Of a DNA stretch of 62,765 bases, positions 18,148 through 27,578 are shown piece by piece. Source of the stretch: Terriglobia bacterium. GTDB taxonomy: Bacteria > Acidobacteriota > Terriglobia > JAIQFV01. The notes under the pieces are model-generated. The model saw nothing but the letters and a program-made list of their open reading frames with translations, was not told the origin of the DNA and searched no databases. Numbering within the stretch: position 1 is the stretch's first letter; every line of letters begins with the position of its first letter. The position numbers and the translations under genes were made by a program. The DNA is taken from assembly GCA_020072965.1 (NCBI GenBank), contig JAIQFY010000009.1, positions 73,649-136,413 on the forward strand, given 5' to 3'.

Positions 18148-19836
18148 ATGAAGAAAAAATACCTCATTGCCGTGACTGCATTCCTGTTTTTGATCCTTGC
18201 CGCAACTGCTGCGGAGAAAGAAAAAATGAGTCCTCAGGTAAGAGCCCTGCGCAGCATTAACGGGCCCGAAATCTCGGGAATCATCAAAACGCTCTCTTCC
18301 GACGAGTATGAGGGGCGGGCCCCGGCCTCGAAAGGCGAAGAACTCACGACCCATTACATCGTCGACCAGTTCAAAAAGGTGGGGCTTAAACCCGGCAACA
18401 CCGATGGCACTTACTTCCAGAAAGTCCCGATGGTGGGCGAGGACATTGAAAACACCGATGCCAAACTGATTTTCACGAGCGGCGAGAAGAAGGAAGAGTT
18501 GAGTTACGGGGACGATTACATGGCTTTTACCGAGCGCCAGGCGCCTGAGGTGTCCATTGATGCCCCAGTGATGTTTGTCGGTTACGGAGTGGTGGCCCCG
18601 GAGTACAAATGGAACGACTTCAAGGGCATGGATGTGAAGGGAAAGGTGATCGTGGTGCTGATCAATGATCCCCCGGTACCGGATCCCAAAGACTCCACCA
18701 AGCTCGATCCGAAAATGTTCGGGGGCAAGGCCATGACCTACTATGGCCGGTGGACCTACAAGTACGAGGAGGCGGCTCGCAAGGGCGCCGCGGGATGCAT
18801 CATTGTTCATGAGACGGAGCCCGCCGCGTATCCCTGGGAAGTCGTAAAAGGCAGTTGGAGTGGAGAGCAGTTTACCCTTGTCTCCAAGGACAAGGGGATG
18901 TCAAAGGTTGCCATCGAAGCCTGGATCACCCGGGACCGGGCGGTCGAGTTGTTCAACATGGCGGGAAAGAATTTTGAGGAGATGAAGAAGGCGGCCGTCT
19001 CGCGCGATTTCAAACCCGTGGATCTCGGCATCAAGGTGCAGCTCAACCTGAAAGTTAAAGACCGCGTGATCAACTCCAACAATGTGGTCGGAAAAATCGA
19101 AGGCAGCGACCCCGAGGGAAAAAATGAGTGGGTCATCTACACCGCTCATTGGGATCATCTCGGCATGCGGGAGACCCCACAGGGGAAGGAAATATTCCAT
19201 GGGGCCCGGGACAACGCTTCCGGAGTTGCCGGGTTGATCGAGATTGCAAAGGCGTATTCGCTCCTCCCCGCTCCCCCGCGACGCTCGATTCTCTTTCTCT
19301 CAGTCACCGCGGAAGAGAAGGGTCTGCTGGGCTCACTTTATTATGCCAGGCACCCTATTTATCCGCTCAAAAAGACGGCCGCTAATATCAACATGGATGG
19401 CCTGAATGTGCTCGGCAAGACCAAGGACATTACCGTCATCGGCTACGGCCAATCGAACCTCGACGACATCGTCAAGAAATACGCGACGGAGTCGGGCTTC
19501 GTCGTTAAACCCGATGCGGAACCGGAAAAGGGCGGGTACTTCCGCTCTGATCACTTCAGTTTCGCCCAGGTGGGAGTGCCGTCGCTCGATCCCAGTTCGG
19601 GGGTCGAATTCGTCGGCCGCCCCGAAGGCTGGGGGATCGAGCAGCGCCGGGAATACACCACCAAGCGTTATCATAAGCCCGCCGACATGTTTGATCCCGG
19701 TTGGGACCTCAGTGGCGCCGTTCAATATCTTCAGTTATTGTTTGAAGTCGGTGAAGATGTCGCCAATTCCACGACCTGGCCCGAATGGGCCGCCCACAGC
19801 GAATTCCGGGCAAGACGAGCGGCGATGATGAAGTGA
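18148..19836 (+). CDS. Exported M28-family metallopeptidase with PA domain
   Basis: 562 residues; AAGGAG precedes ATG 18148. Signal peptide at 1-22 (KKKYLIAVTAFLFLILAATAA). A protease-associated domain lies at about 120-290 (VGYGVVAPEYKWNDFKGMDVKGKV). The catalytic domain has HWDHLG (His334, Asp336), the bridging Asp in GARDNASG, the catalytic Glu pair in TAEEKGLLGS and a late His in FRSDHFSF, giving the two-zinc M28 aminopeptidase pattern. Probable periplasmic or extracellular aminopeptidase. The gene is monocistronic between two repeat elements. Confidence 0.93.
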   Translation: MKKKYLIAVTAFLFLILAATAAEKEKMSPQVRALRSINGPEISGIIKTLSSDEYEGRAPASKGEELTTHYIVDQFKKVGLKPGNTDGTYFQKVPMVGEDIENTDAKLIFTSGEKKEELSYGDDYMAFTERQAPEVSIDAPVMFVGYGVVAPEYKWNDFKGMDVKGKVIVVLINDPPVPDPKDSTKLDPKMFGGKAMTYYGRWTYKYEEAARKGAAGCIIVHETEPAAYPWEVVKGSWSGEQFTLVSKDKGMSKVAIEAWITRDRAVELFNMAGKNFEEMKKAAVSRDFKPVDLGIKVQLNLKVKDRVINSNNVVGKIEGSDPEGKNEWVIYTAHWDHLGMRETPQGKEIFHGARDNASGVAGLIEIAKAYSLLPAPPRRSILFLSVTAEEKGLLGSLYYARHPIYPLKKTAANINMDGLNVLGKTKDITVIGYGQSNLDDIVKKYATESGFVVKPDAEPEKGGYFRSDHFSFAQVGVPSLDPSSGVEFVGRPEGWGIEQRREYTTKRYHKPADMFDPGWDLSGAVQYLQLLFEVGEDVANSTTWPEWAAHSEFRARRAAMMK

Positions 19837-19868
19837 TATTGAATGAACAGCAGCATCGATCAAATCCG

Positions 19869-20596
19869 TTGCCCTGAAAGGGCTAGATTCATCAGCCCAG
19901 GGCAATCCGACCTGCCCAAGCGGGGCGGAGCCGCCCTGGGTTCAACAGGACTCCGCTTCCTTGCATGTTTACTCTGAAAGAGTTAAACAAACCCTCCGGT
20001 CGCCAACCCGATCTAGTCCCACACATATCGTTCGTCGTAGGGGACCTCATATTTCTTTAGAAATTCTCGAAATTCATCTTGAAAGGTCACCCGGCGGTGG
20101 TGCTGGGGTTGATCCAGAATGTATCTCTTTACTTGTGCTACCTGAGATTGGCTGACCGACAATGCGCCATATCCCTTCTGCCAATAGAATTTCGCATAAA
20201 TGCCTCCAACCGTTTTGATCCATTTTGAGGAATTCTGTTTGGCTTCTTTTATGATCTCAGAAATGGCGTAGTTACGCGAGAGGGAGCGGAGAATGTGGGC
20301 GTGATCGGCGACCCCACCCACAAGTAGAGATGCAGAATCATATTCTTTGAACACCGTGGCCAGATAGGCGTGCATCTGTGATCGGATATCGTTGTCAGCA
20401 AGGAAGGCAAAACGATCCTTCGTAGAGAAGATAATGTGGACGAGGCTTTTGGCGAGAGATTGAGACATGGGTTTTCTCCTTGGATGCAGGTTGTGTTTAA
20501 CCCTTTCAGGGTATGAACCCCGGGGGGGAGGTTGTGGGAGGCTGTTTCCCCAGGGCGTTGCCCTGGGCTGACGAATTTTGCCCTTGCAGGGCAATG
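19869..20596. mobile_element. IS200-like/REP-associated transposase element with inverted REP ends
   Basis: The transposase gene (minus) is flanked by REP-type hairpins in inverted orientation. Left: GCCCTGAAAGGGC (19871-19883), CATCAG, CCCAGGGCAA, then a hairpin around GGCGGAGCCGCC. Right (reading inward on the other strand): TTGCCCTGCAAGGGCAA, CGTCAG, CCCAGGGCAACGCCCTGGG (20549-20592). This is the arrangement expected of a REP-associated tyrosine transposase unit, with no classic inverted terminal repeats or target duplication. Confidence 0.8.
20013..20468 (-). CDS. IS200-like (Y1, REP-associated type) transposase
   Basis: 151 residues. The start ATG at 20468 has AAGGAG nine bases upstream; longer in-frame starts run through the REP hairpins. 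Visible landmarks are the N-terminal VHIIFSTKDRFAFL, the GGVADHAHIL motif (HxH metal site of HUH enzymes, cf. HVH), and downstream KWIKTVGGIYAKFYWQKGYGALSVSQSQ with the expected catalytic Tyr region, then a C-terminal end in DERYVWD. Family: Y1_Tnp (PF01797). It appears full length and possibly active. An internally deleted copy lies 0.6 kb away. Confidence 0.88.
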   Translation of the reverse strand: MSQSLAKSLVHIIFSTKDRFAFLADNDIRSQMHAYLATVFKEYDSASLLVGGVADHAHILRSLSRNYAISEIIKEAKQNSSKWIKTVGGIYAKFYWQKGYGALSVSQSQVAQVKRYILDQPQHHRRVTFQDEFREFLKKYEVPYDERYVWD

Positions 20597-20924
20597 GGAT
20601 GTTCAAGGATTCATTGAACGTTAATATTCGTCTGTTCGGCGCAAATATTCCACACCGATCCATCACTAAACATCAAACGAAAGAACGCCGCTGAGGGGGT
20701 AAAGGGGGATGAGCCAGGTTAAGCTAGTTTCGAAGCTATCATAACGCTGTTGCGACCATTGTCGAACTAAATTCTTCTGCAACCTCGAATTTGACTTCGT
20801 GTAATGTCGTCCACCAACAGGAGGTCAGCTCTCGCTATGAATGGTCCGACATGTTCCAGTCACAAAGTCCCTTTCAGGAACTCAATTCACCCCTCGCATG
20901 AAGTCCGCTTTGATCGAGCCCCAT

Positions 20925-21188
20925 GCCCTGAAAGGGCTACATTCATCAGCCCAGGGCAATCCGTCCCGCTCAGCCGGGGCGGAGCCGCCCTGGGTCCAAC
21001 AGCGCTCCCCCTCCTTGCAGGTTTACTCTGAAGGAGTTAAACAAACCCTCCCGTCGCCAAACACACTCAGTCCCACACATATCGTTCTGGAGGAGACCTC
21101 GTCCTTCTTCAATCATCGTGGCCAGATAGGTGTGCATCTGTGATCGAATGTCGTTGTCGGCGAGAAACGCAAAACGATCTTTGATCGG
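20925..21188. mobile_element. Internally deleted copy of the IS200-like element
   Basis: From GCCCTGAAAGGGC (20925-20937) through the GGCGGAGCCGCCCTGGG hairpin and the transposase 3' end, it parallels 19871-20045 closely. It then jumps to sequence equal to the 5' part of the transposase (compare 21118-21180 with 20357-20420). The middle of the gene is missing, giving a MITE-like derivative. Confidence 0.85.
21067..21188 (-). pseudogene. Relic of IS200-like transposase, large internal deletion
   Basis: On the minus strand it reads DRFAFLADNDIRSQMHTYLA, nearly identical to the intact transposase near its N-terminus. It is then fused out of frame to DNA for the last few codons (still encoding ERYVWD and a stop in another frame). 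The catalytic HxH and Tyr regions are gone, so it cannot transpose by itself. Confidence 0.82.
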
Positions 21189-21389
21189 CGCCTCCTGGAA
21201 TCATTGGCAAATTTGAGCTCATATGGTGGTCGCCGAAATATCCAGATGAATTTCCTTTCCTGAAGGTTTATACTTATTGGCCTCAAACACAGGAAGCTGG
21301 CAGGGATTGCAGATCCCGCAGAAAGGTCCCGGTCGAATTCTCCGAAAGGACCGGAAGACTTTCTACATTTCAAGGGAGCAATAAGTGTC

Positions 21390-22049
21390 ATGGCAAAACC
21401 GCAAAGATATCTGGCGTCACCTCCCCCCGAAGAAACCGCTAGCTTCATGGATCTCGCAGGGAGGCTTGCGGAGATAGGGCGTGGTTTTTATGACCGTGGG
21501 TGGGTGCTGGGAACCAGCGGCAACTTTAGCGCGGTCCTGTATCAAAGTCCTCTGCGACTGGCCATCACGTCGAGCGGGGTGGACAAGGGCGTGCTGAACC
21601 CCGAGCATATTCTGCATGTGGACGCGCATGGAAATGTCGTTCATGGCCGCGGCCAACCTTCCGCGGAGACTCACCTTCACCTGACCCTGGTGCGACTGCG
21701 CGAGGCGAAGGCGGTACTGCACACCCATTCGATCTGGAGCACGGTTCTTTCCGAGCGGTTCGCGGATGATGGTGGGTTGGGGATAGACGGCTATGAGATG
21801 CTCAAGGGCTTGGAAGGAGTTCGCACCCACGAGCATCGCGAATGGCTGCCCATCGTGGAGAATTCCCAGAACATGCAGGAACTGGCATTTTCACTGGAAG
21901 AACAGTTGATCCAGCATCCGACCTGCCACGGATTTTTGATCCGCCGGCATGGACTGTATACCTGGGGACGGAGCCTCGAAGAGGCCAAGCGCCACGTTGA
22001 GATACTCGAGTTTCTGCTGGAAGCGGTCGGAAGAACGCGGCGCCTCTGA
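21390..22049 (+). CDS. mtnB: Methylthioribulose-1-phosphate dehydratase MtnB
   Basis: 219 residues, class II aldolase fold. It dehydrates 5-methylthioribulose-1-phosphate in methionine salvage. Visible: TSGNFS near residue 50, TSSGVDKG phosphate-binding region, zinc ligands in LHTHSIWS (HxH) and the late His in RRHGLYTWG, with the catalytic Glu in [15 protein letters not shown] precedes the ATG. mtnD and mtnC follow in the same direction; mtnA (isomerase) and mtnK/mtnN are not in the window. Confidence 0.94.
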   Translation: MAKPQRYLASPPPEETASFMDLAGRLAEIGRGFYDRGWVLGTSGNFSAVLYQSPLRLAITSSGVDKGVLNPEHILHVDAHGNVVHGRGQPSAETHLHLTLVRLREAKAVLHTHSIWSTVLSERFADDGGLGIDGYEMLKGLEGVRTHEHREWLPIVENSQNMQELAFSLEEQLIQHPTCHGFLIRRHGLYTWGRSLEEAKRHVEILEFLLEAVGRTRRL

Positions 22050-22182
22050 CCGGAATCCGGAAGAGGGTGGAAAGAGAAGATCTGAAATTTGAGATCTGAG
22101 ATCTGGCTGTATGAGTGCCTCTCATTTTCTTAAGGGCGCGTTAGACCGCATTCAACACCTTGTCTTAATTAGAGGTTGATTT

Positions 22183-22752
22183 ATGGCAATCGTCACCATT
22201 CCTACGGAAATGCGGACCTTGAGCGATCGCGATGCCGTCACGAAGTATTTGGCCGGCGTTGGGATTGAGTATGAAATCTGGACCCCTGCGCACCCCGTTG
22301 CGCCGGATGCTCCTGCGGATGAGATTCTCAACGCTTACCAGGAGGAAATTCGAAAGCTGAAGGCGCGCGGCCGCTACGTCACGGCCGATGTCATTGATGT
22401 GAATCCGCAGACACCGGGCCTCGACGCCATGCTGGAAAAATTCCGGCGGGAGCACTGGCACGACGAGGACGAAGTCCGTTTCGTCCTCCACGGTCGAGGT
22501 GTCTTTAATATCCGGCCACGTATTGGACCGGTGGTGGCGATCGAGGTTCAGGCGGGTGATTTGATCCGTGTCCCTCTTGGAACCTGGCACTGGTTCAACC
22601 TCTGCGCTGACCGTGAAATCCGTGCCATCCGATTATTCCAGAATCCCAAAGGCTGGACGCCCCAATATACCGACAGCGGCGTAGAGCAGCGCTATCAGCC
22701 CGTATGCCTAGGATCCTCGTATCTCCTTGCCCAGGGAACTTTCGCCCCATGA
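22183..22752 (+). CDS. mtnD: Acireductone dioxygenase MtnD
   Basis: 189 residues, cupin fold. It oxidises acireductone to the keto acid precursor of methionine (Fe form). The metal site is [14 protein letters not shown] (H-x-H-x-x-x-x-E) with the later His in GTWHWFNL. Its last bases overlap the mtnC start (ATGA), showing translational coupling. The C-terminus is complete. Spacing from mtnB is 133 bases. Confidence 0.96.
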   Translation: MAIVTIPTEMRTLSDRDAVTKYLAGVGIEYEIWTPAHPVAPDAPADEILNAYQEEIRKLKARGRYVTADVIDVNPQTPGLDAMLEKFRREHWHDEDEVRFVLHGRGVFNIRPRIGPVVAIEVQAGDLIRVPLGTWHWFNLCADREIRAIRLFQNPKGWTPQYTDSGVEQRYQPVCLGSSYLLAQGTFAP

Positions 22753-23504
22753 CCGCAGGCCCCCCTCGAGAAATGCCGGTCCGCGGCATTCTGCTGGATA
22801 TCGAGGGCACCACGACCCCGATCGACTTCGTCTACCAGATCCTGTTTCCCTATGCGCGCACCCACTGCCGCGATTTTCTTGCCGCTCATTGGCCATCGGA
22901 AGAGGTCCAATCGGATATTGCCCGCCTGCTCGAAGAACATGCCGAAGACAAGCGCCGAGGGCTCGAACCTCCAGACTTTCCAACCACTCTGAAGGAGACC
23001 CAACCGGAATCCGTCCTCGTTTACATTCTTTGGCTGATGGACCAGGATCGGAAATCAACCGGTTTGAAGTCGCTCCAGGGTAAAATCTGGCAGAACGGCT
23101 ATCGAACGGGGACACTGCGAAGCCAGGTCTTTCCGGATGTCCCTCCCGCCCTGGCAGCCTGGCATTTTCGAATGATGGACATTCGCATCTTTTCCTCCGG
23201 TAGCGTTCTCGCACAAAAGCTGTTATTTGCCCAAACCGAGGCAGGAGACCTGACGAAATTCATAAGAGGATACTTCGACACGACCTCGGGGGCGAAAACA
23301 GATCCACAAAGTTACCGCCGCATCGCAGCAGCTTTTGAATGCCCGGTTTCCGCAATCCTTTTCATTTCGGACATCACTGCAGAGCTCAACGCAGCGCTGA
23401 CCTCCGGTATGCAAACTGCGCTGTGCCTACGCCCGGGAAACCGTCCTCAGCCTGAGGCGTCGAAATATTCACTCATCCGGAACTTTGCAGAATTGAGTCT
23501 CTGA
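22749..23504 (+). CDS. mtnC: Enolase-phosphatase MtnC
   Basis: 251 residues, HAD superfamily. It enolises and then dephosphorylates diketo-methylthiopentyl-1-phosphate to acireductone, the substrate of MtnD. HAD motif I is [10 protein letters not shown] (nucleophile Asp, with IEGTTT typical of MtnC); motif II is IFSSGS; motif III Lys is in the GAKTDPQSY region; motif IV is FISDI. ATG 22749 overlaps the mtnD stop by four bases. Confidence 0.95.
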   Translation: MTAGPPREMPVRGILLDIEGTTTPIDFVYQILFPYARTHCRDFLAAHWPSEEVQSDIARLLEEHAEDKRRGLEPPDFPTTLKETQPESVLVYILWLMDQDRKSTGLKSLQGKIWQNGYRTGTLRSQVFPDVPPALAAWHFRMMDIRIFSSGSVLAQKLLFAQTEAGDLTKFIRGYFDTTSGAKTDPQSYRRIAAAFECPVSAILFISDITAELNAALTSGMQTALCLRPGNRPQPEASKYSLIRNFAELSL

Positions 23505-23869
23505 GTTCCGTCGCTCCTGAAAAAATCCCCTCCTTTGTTTCCTGCGGTCATTCTCAGCGCCACCGTTCCGCTGCTGTCGTCAAATAAATCGAGACTGGCG
23601 TTGGGAGCGCTGGAGGGCCCCAAGTGAATGAATAGTGATTGAAAGCCGTCGCTATCGCTCAGTGGAGGGAAATCAAGGGGGATGGGGTGGGGGATTGAAA
23701 TCTGAAGTTAGAATAGCCTTTGGATGGAGGCGACAACCCTCAAAGAACATTGTCCTTTTACAACATAATCATTTGTCCTCTGCGCCCTTGGCGCCTTCTT
23801 AGCGGACTTTACGGTTCGCTTTCCTCCCTGCACCGAACCCAGAAGCATCATTTGAGTCGTGAAGACGTC
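23505..23869. other. Convergent intergenic region, 365 bases
   Basis: It lies between the ends of mtnC (plus) and korC (minus). I see no gene and no clear T-run terminator. CTCTGCGCCCTTGGCGCC near 23776 has the look of a short dispersed repeat but occurs once here. Confidence 0.5.
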
Positions 23870-24406
23870 TCACGCTGCGGCAACGGCGAGGTCGTATCCC
23901 CGCCGGAACGCCTGCAGATTCAATTCAGCGAAGCGTGCCGGGACGGAGGACTGGATGGCCTGTTCCATGGCCTCGCGGCTGACTACATCGGTCTTTCCGG
24001 CAAAGAAGCCCAGCATGATGATATTCGCCACGACCTTTTTTCCCATCTCCTCTGCAAGGCGCATCGCAGGTATGGCAAAAAGTTTATCGCGGCTCGCACC
24101 GGGTTGGACCAGATCCTCATCGATCAGGATGGTACACCCGGGGTCGAGATCCTTGGTGAAGGTTGTGAAGGCTTCCTGCGACATGGCCACCACCACACTT
24201 GGGGCGCTGACTTCGGGGTCGTTGATCTCCTCTTCCGAAATCACAACTTGGGCGGAGCAGGCGCCCCCGCGGGATTCCGGCCCATAAGCCTGTGTCATGG
24301 TGGCGTTTTTCTTGTCGAAGATCGCGGCTGCCTTGCCGATGATGTAGCCCGAGAGGATGATGCCTTGGCCGCCAAATCCTGAAACCCGAACTTCTGTCCG
24401 TGCCAT
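23870..24406 (-). CDS. korC: 2-oxoacid:ferredoxin oxidoreductase gamma subunit
   Basis: 178 residues, POR gamma domain: SGFGGQGIILSG near the start, QAYGPESRGGACSAQVVIS and the conserved NIIMLGFF region. With the alpha, beta and ferredoxin subunits upstream it forms a CoA-acylating 2-oxoacid:ferredoxin oxidoreductase, most like 2-oxoglutarate:ferredoxin oxidoreductase, linking the TCA cycle to reduced ferredoxin. Last gene of korDABC, 27 bases after korB. Confidence 0.92.
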   Translation of the reverse strand: MARTEVRVSGFGGQGIILSGYIIGKAAAIFDKKNATMTQAYGPESRGGACSAQVVISEEEINDPEVSAPSVVVAMSQEAFTTFTKDLDPGCTILIDEDLVQPGASRDKLFAIPAMRLAEEMGKKVVANIIMLGFFAGKTDVVSREAMEQAIQSSVPARFAELNLQAFRRGYDLAVAAA

Positions 24407-24433
24407 AAGTCAAATCTCCATTAAAAGATTTTT

Positions 24434-25309
24434 TTACTCGGCCTCGACAATCCGGCTTTCCTCCAGGCCGAGGTCCCCCCACATCTCCGAGAGCCGGTCC
24501 TGGAAGGAGGGGCGCTCGTTGTCCACGAACTTCCCGACCTTGAGCTTTCCGCCCATCTCGATCTCCACATCCCGCGGGTCGGCGCCCGCGACCGTGAGTG
24601 AATTGGCCTTAAAGTACTTCATCATGTCGAGCCCCGTGGGAAAACCGTTGCGGCTGCCGAACACCGTAGGACACGGCGAAATGATCTCGATGAAAGTGAA
24701 ACCGCGCTTCGCGAAGGCCTCCTGGACGCTGCGTTTGATCTGGCGGACATGAAACGTGGTCCAGCGAGCCACGTAGACCGCGCCGGCGGCAGCCGCCAGA
24801 AAGCAGAGGTTGAACGGCGGCTCGTAATTGCCGTAGGGGGAGGTCGAGGTCTTCGAATGGGTCGGGGTCGTGCAACCCACCTGGCCGCCCGTCATTCCGT
24901 AAATAAAATTATTCACGCAGATAACTTTCAAATCCATATTGCGTCGCGCGGCGTGAATAAAGTGATTCCCGCCAATGGCAAACAAGTCCCCGTCACCGCT
25001 GAAGACAAACACCTTCAGCTTGGGGTTCGCCAACTTGAGTCCCGTGGCAAAGGGGATGGATCGTCCGTGCGTGGTGTGGAAGGAATCCAGCTTCAAATAG
25101 CCCGCGACGCGCGCCGTGCACCCGATGCCGGAGACCACGGCGAACTCCTCCTGCGGTATGTCCATGTCCGCCAGCGCCTCGATGGTGGAGCGCAAGGCTG
25201 TCCCGATGCCGCAACCGGGACACCAAATGTGGGGCAAACGGTCCATTCTCAGGAACCGTTCAACCATGGTTTCATTATCAATCACTGCATCTTCAATGAG
25301 AGCGCCCAT
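24434..25309 (-). CDS. korB: 2-oxoacid:ferredoxin oxidoreductase beta subunit (TPP-binding)
   Basis: 291 residues. It binds thiamine diphosphate and a 4Fe-4S cluster: WCPGCGIG near residue 30, SGIGCTAR, the TPP motif GDGDLFAIGGNH with NNFIYGMTGGQ downstream, and a late Cys in SPCPTVFG. HTTHGRSIPFATGLKLANP is typical of Kor/Vor beta subunits. Third gene of the operon, 51 bases after korA. Confidence 0.94.
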   Translation of the reverse strand: MGALIEDAVIDNETMVERFLRMDRLPHIWCPGCGIGTALRSTIEALADMDIPQEEFAVVSGIGCTARVAGYLKLDSFHTTHGRSIPFATGLKLANPKLKVFVFSGDGDLFAIGGNHFIHAARRNMDLKVICVNNFIYGMTGGQVGCTTPTHSKTSTSPYGNYEPPFNLCFLAAAAGAVYVARWTTFHVRQIKRSVQEAFAKRGFTFIEIISPCPTVFGSRNGFPTGLDMMKYFKANSLTVAGADPRDVEIEMGGKLKVGKFVDNERPSFQDRLSEMWGDLGLEESRIVEAE

Positions 25310-25360
25310 AATCTATTCTCCAAGTCTTTATTCGCCAAATTTTATACCAAACGGGACAGA

Positions 25361-26560
25361 TCAGCGAAGCACGAGGGTTTCTTCTACAAGCCCGCTGCCG
25401 GACTTCACCCGGATGGCCTCTTCAATCACCGACAGAACCTTCCCCGGATGATGAATGGCGCCGCCCGCGTGGGTGACTGCAATGGTCCGGGCCCGCCCCC
25501 CCGCACACCGCTCAACTTCCCGGGCAATCTGTCCAAAATTGATCTCCGGAACGACAAAGGCGGAAACCTTGCGCGCCAGTTCCCGAATCCTTTTCTCAGG
25601 GAAAGGCCAAATCGTAATGAGCCGCAGGAATCCAACCCGGTAGCCCTTGGCCCGGGCCATAGCCACCGCACTCTTGGCGGTCCTCGCTGAAATTCCGTAG
25701 GAAACCACGATTACGTCGGCGTCGGCAAGATTCTCTTCCTGAACCCGGATAATCCGGTCCGCGTTGAGCCGGATCTTATCCACAAGACGGCGAACCAATC
25801 GGTCCTGGGCCTCCGCAGTAACGACAGGATAACCTCTTTCATTATGGGTCAAGCCCGTCACATGCACATAATAGCCTTCTCCCGCAGTGCACATTTCCGG
25901 CACCAGGTCTTCCCTCGGTTGAAAGGCCTTGAACTCCTCAGGCGGCACCGATGGTTTGCGCCGGGGAACGAGATGAATATCTTCCGGCTTCGGAACCACC
26001 ACTTTCTCCGTCATGTGGCCTACCACCTCATCGCTCATCACAAGCACTGGGATGCGGTAACTCTCAGAGAGATTAAAAGCTTCAATGGTGAGGTCAAAAC
26101 ATTCCTGCGGCGACTGAGGCGCCAGGGCGATGACCTCGTAGTCACCGTGTGAGCCCCAGCGAGCCTGCATCATATCGGCCTGTCCCACCAGGGTCGGAAG
26201 ACCGGTGGAAGGACCGCCTCGCTGCACATTAACCAGCACGCAGGGGGTTTCGGTCATAATCCCCAAACCAAAATTCTCCATCATCAGGCTGAAGCCCGGA
26301 CCGGAGGTTGAAGTCATCGATTTCGAGCCCCCCCAGGAGGCCCCCAATATGGCATTCATCGACGCAATTTCATCCTCCATCTGGATGAACACGCCTCCCA
26401 CCTCCGGAAGGCGCTTCGACATTCGCTCGGCAATTTCAGTCGCCGGCGTGATGGGATATCCGGCAAAGAACTTGCACCCTGCCGCCAAACCGCCCTCGGC
26501 ACAAGCCCAATCCCCGTTCACAAAATGTTCACCGGTCAAGACCGACCGTTGGTCACTCAT
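25361..26560 (-). CDS. korA: 2-oxoacid:ferredoxin oxidoreductase alpha subunit
   Basis: 399 residues from ATG 26560, preceded by GGAGGTG. The longer frame upstream overlaps the ferredoxin gene entirely. Pyrimidine-binding features: AGYPITPATEIAE, MEDEIASMNAILGASWGG, TSTSGPGFSLM and NVQRGGPSTGLPT, followed by the C-terminal domain with LRLITIWPFPEK. The ATG overlaps the korD stop by eight bases, a tight translational coupling. Confidence 0.94.
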   Translation of the reverse strand: MSDQRSVLTGEHFVNGDWACAEGGLAAGCKFFAGYPITPATEIAERMSKRLPEVGGVFIQMEDEIASMNAILGASWGGSKSMTSTSGPGFSLMMENFGLGIMTETPCVLVNVQRGGPSTGLPTLVGQADMMQARWGSHGDYEVIALAPQSPQECFDLTIEAFNLSESYRIPVLVMSDEVVGHMTEKVVVPKPEDIHLVPRRKPSVPPEEFKAFQPREDLVPEMCTAGEGYYVHVTGLTHNERGYPVVTAEAQDRLVRRLVDKIRLNADRIIRVQEENLADADVIVVSYGISARTAKSAVAMARAKGYRVGFLRLITIWPFPEKRIRELARKVSAFVVPEINFGQIAREVERCAGGRARTIAVTHAGGAIHHPGKVLSVIEEAIRVKSGSGLVEETLVLR

Positions 26561-26867
26561 GACGCACCTCCTTCGCAACCACCGTCGATTTCTGCTTTGG
26601 TTTCTTCTTTTCGCTTCCGGCAGGCGTATAAATGGCAAACTCAGGACAATAATACTCGCAGAGCTTACAGTTGCTGCAGGCCATGGCCTCTTTGACGACA
26701 GGCGGATGATAACCCTTCTTATTGAAATCCTTCGAAATCGCCAGCACATGCTTGGGGCAGAATTCGATACAGAAGGAGCATCCCTTGCAGAGATCCTTCA
26801 CAATGGCCAGCTTCCCTTCCAGGATTTCTATTTCAGCGTCCGGAGAAAGTTCAGAGTACGGGATCAT
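26553..26867 (-). CDS. korD: Ferredoxin-type subunit KorD (2x[4Fe-4S])
   Basis: 104 residues with two cluster motifs: CKGCSFCIEFCP and CSNCKLCEYYCP. It is the electron-transfer (delta) subunit of the 2-oxoacid oxidoreductase and the first gene of korDABC. The end of the protein is Lys-rich. The promoter must lie in the 510-base region upstream. Confidence 0.93.
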   Translation of the reverse strand: MIPYSELSPDAEIEILEGKLAIVKDLCKGCSFCIEFCPKHVLAISKDFNKKGYHPPVVKEAMACSNCKLCEYYCPEFAIYTPAGSEKKKPKQKSTVVAKEVRHE

Positions 26868-27377
26868 TAGAATTTTCCTCTCAGTTTCTTAAAGTCGAAC
26901 ACCGTGGCCAGGTACGCCAAACAAACTGAATTGTTCACTTTTTCACAAAATGGGCATCTGCCACGCTCAACCTGCAATTGCCGATTGATCCCCGCAATGC
27001 GGGGTGGATGATGGTTGGTTCAGTAATTTGTACCGGAAAGGTCTAATTTATCTGCAGGAGGGAGAACCGCTCGAAACCTGAACAGACACCAGAGAGTATC
27101 AGAAAATACGATTAAATGCAGAAAATTTAAGGGATAAGCCGGTCTGTTGAATCAGCGGACTCCAAATCCAGATGAAATTCGATCCTACTGCCTCCTGTTC
27201 ACCATCCGTGCGCCCTCAGGTTTCCGGACGCACATCGTTCTAAACATTACAATGCTACCACGGTATTTGTGCCATAATGCAAGCAAATAATTTATCGAAA
27301 AACGGACTCATGAGTAATTCACATTAGAGTAATTCCGGTGGCGAATTCACCAACATCAATGAAAAAGGAGATTCTCT
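26868..27377. other. Divergent intergenic region, 510 bases
   Basis: Between korD (minus) and the CDGSH gene (plus). It must carry both promoters but I can name none with confidence. A perfect CCCCGCAATGCGGGG hairpin sits near 26990. No ORF with family features is visible. Confidence 0.5.
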
Positions 27378-27578
27378 ATGGCGCGCAAGGTGATTCATGA
27401 AGCGCAAAGCCCCATCCAGGTGGGTGAACAATGGGTTTGCCGCTGCGGGCTTTCTAAGAACTGGCAGGGACCGGATCCTCAGCCGTGGTGTGACGGCTCA
27501 CATAAAAGAACCCGGGATGAGGAGGCAGGAAAGATCTACGAATACAAGCCGGATGGAACCAGGGTGGAGGTAAGCTAG
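27378..27578 (+). CDS. CDGSH iron-sulfur domain protein
   Basis: 66 residues. The C-x-C-x2-x3-C-x3-H type cluster motif is clear: CRCGLSKNW, then PWCDGSHKRT, which ligates a [2Fe-2S] cluster through three Cys and one His. Single-CDGSH proteins act in redox or Fe-S transfer; no specific partner is shown. AAAAGGAG precedes the ATG by eight bases. It stands alone between two long intergenic regions. Confidence 0.93.
   Translation: MARKVIHEAQSPIQVGEQWVCRCGLSKNWQGPDPQPWCDGSHKRTRDEEAGKIYEYKPDGTRVEVS

Larger units (their letters stand above)
20469..21389. other. Gene-poor region between transposase and mtnB
   Basis: It contains the right-hand REP pair (20549-20592), about 330 bases with no recognisable feature, the deleted element copy (20925-21188) and 200 bases of mtnB leader. 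The leader contains a CCGGTC/GACCGG hairpin. I see no SAM riboswitch pattern. Confidence 0.6.

Noticed and set aside
26893-26925. 15-base identity (GAACACCGTGGCCAG) with the transposase gene at 20353-20375
   Set aside because: By a rough estimate a few 15-mer matches are expected by chance in 62 kb on both strands, and the similarity does not extend.
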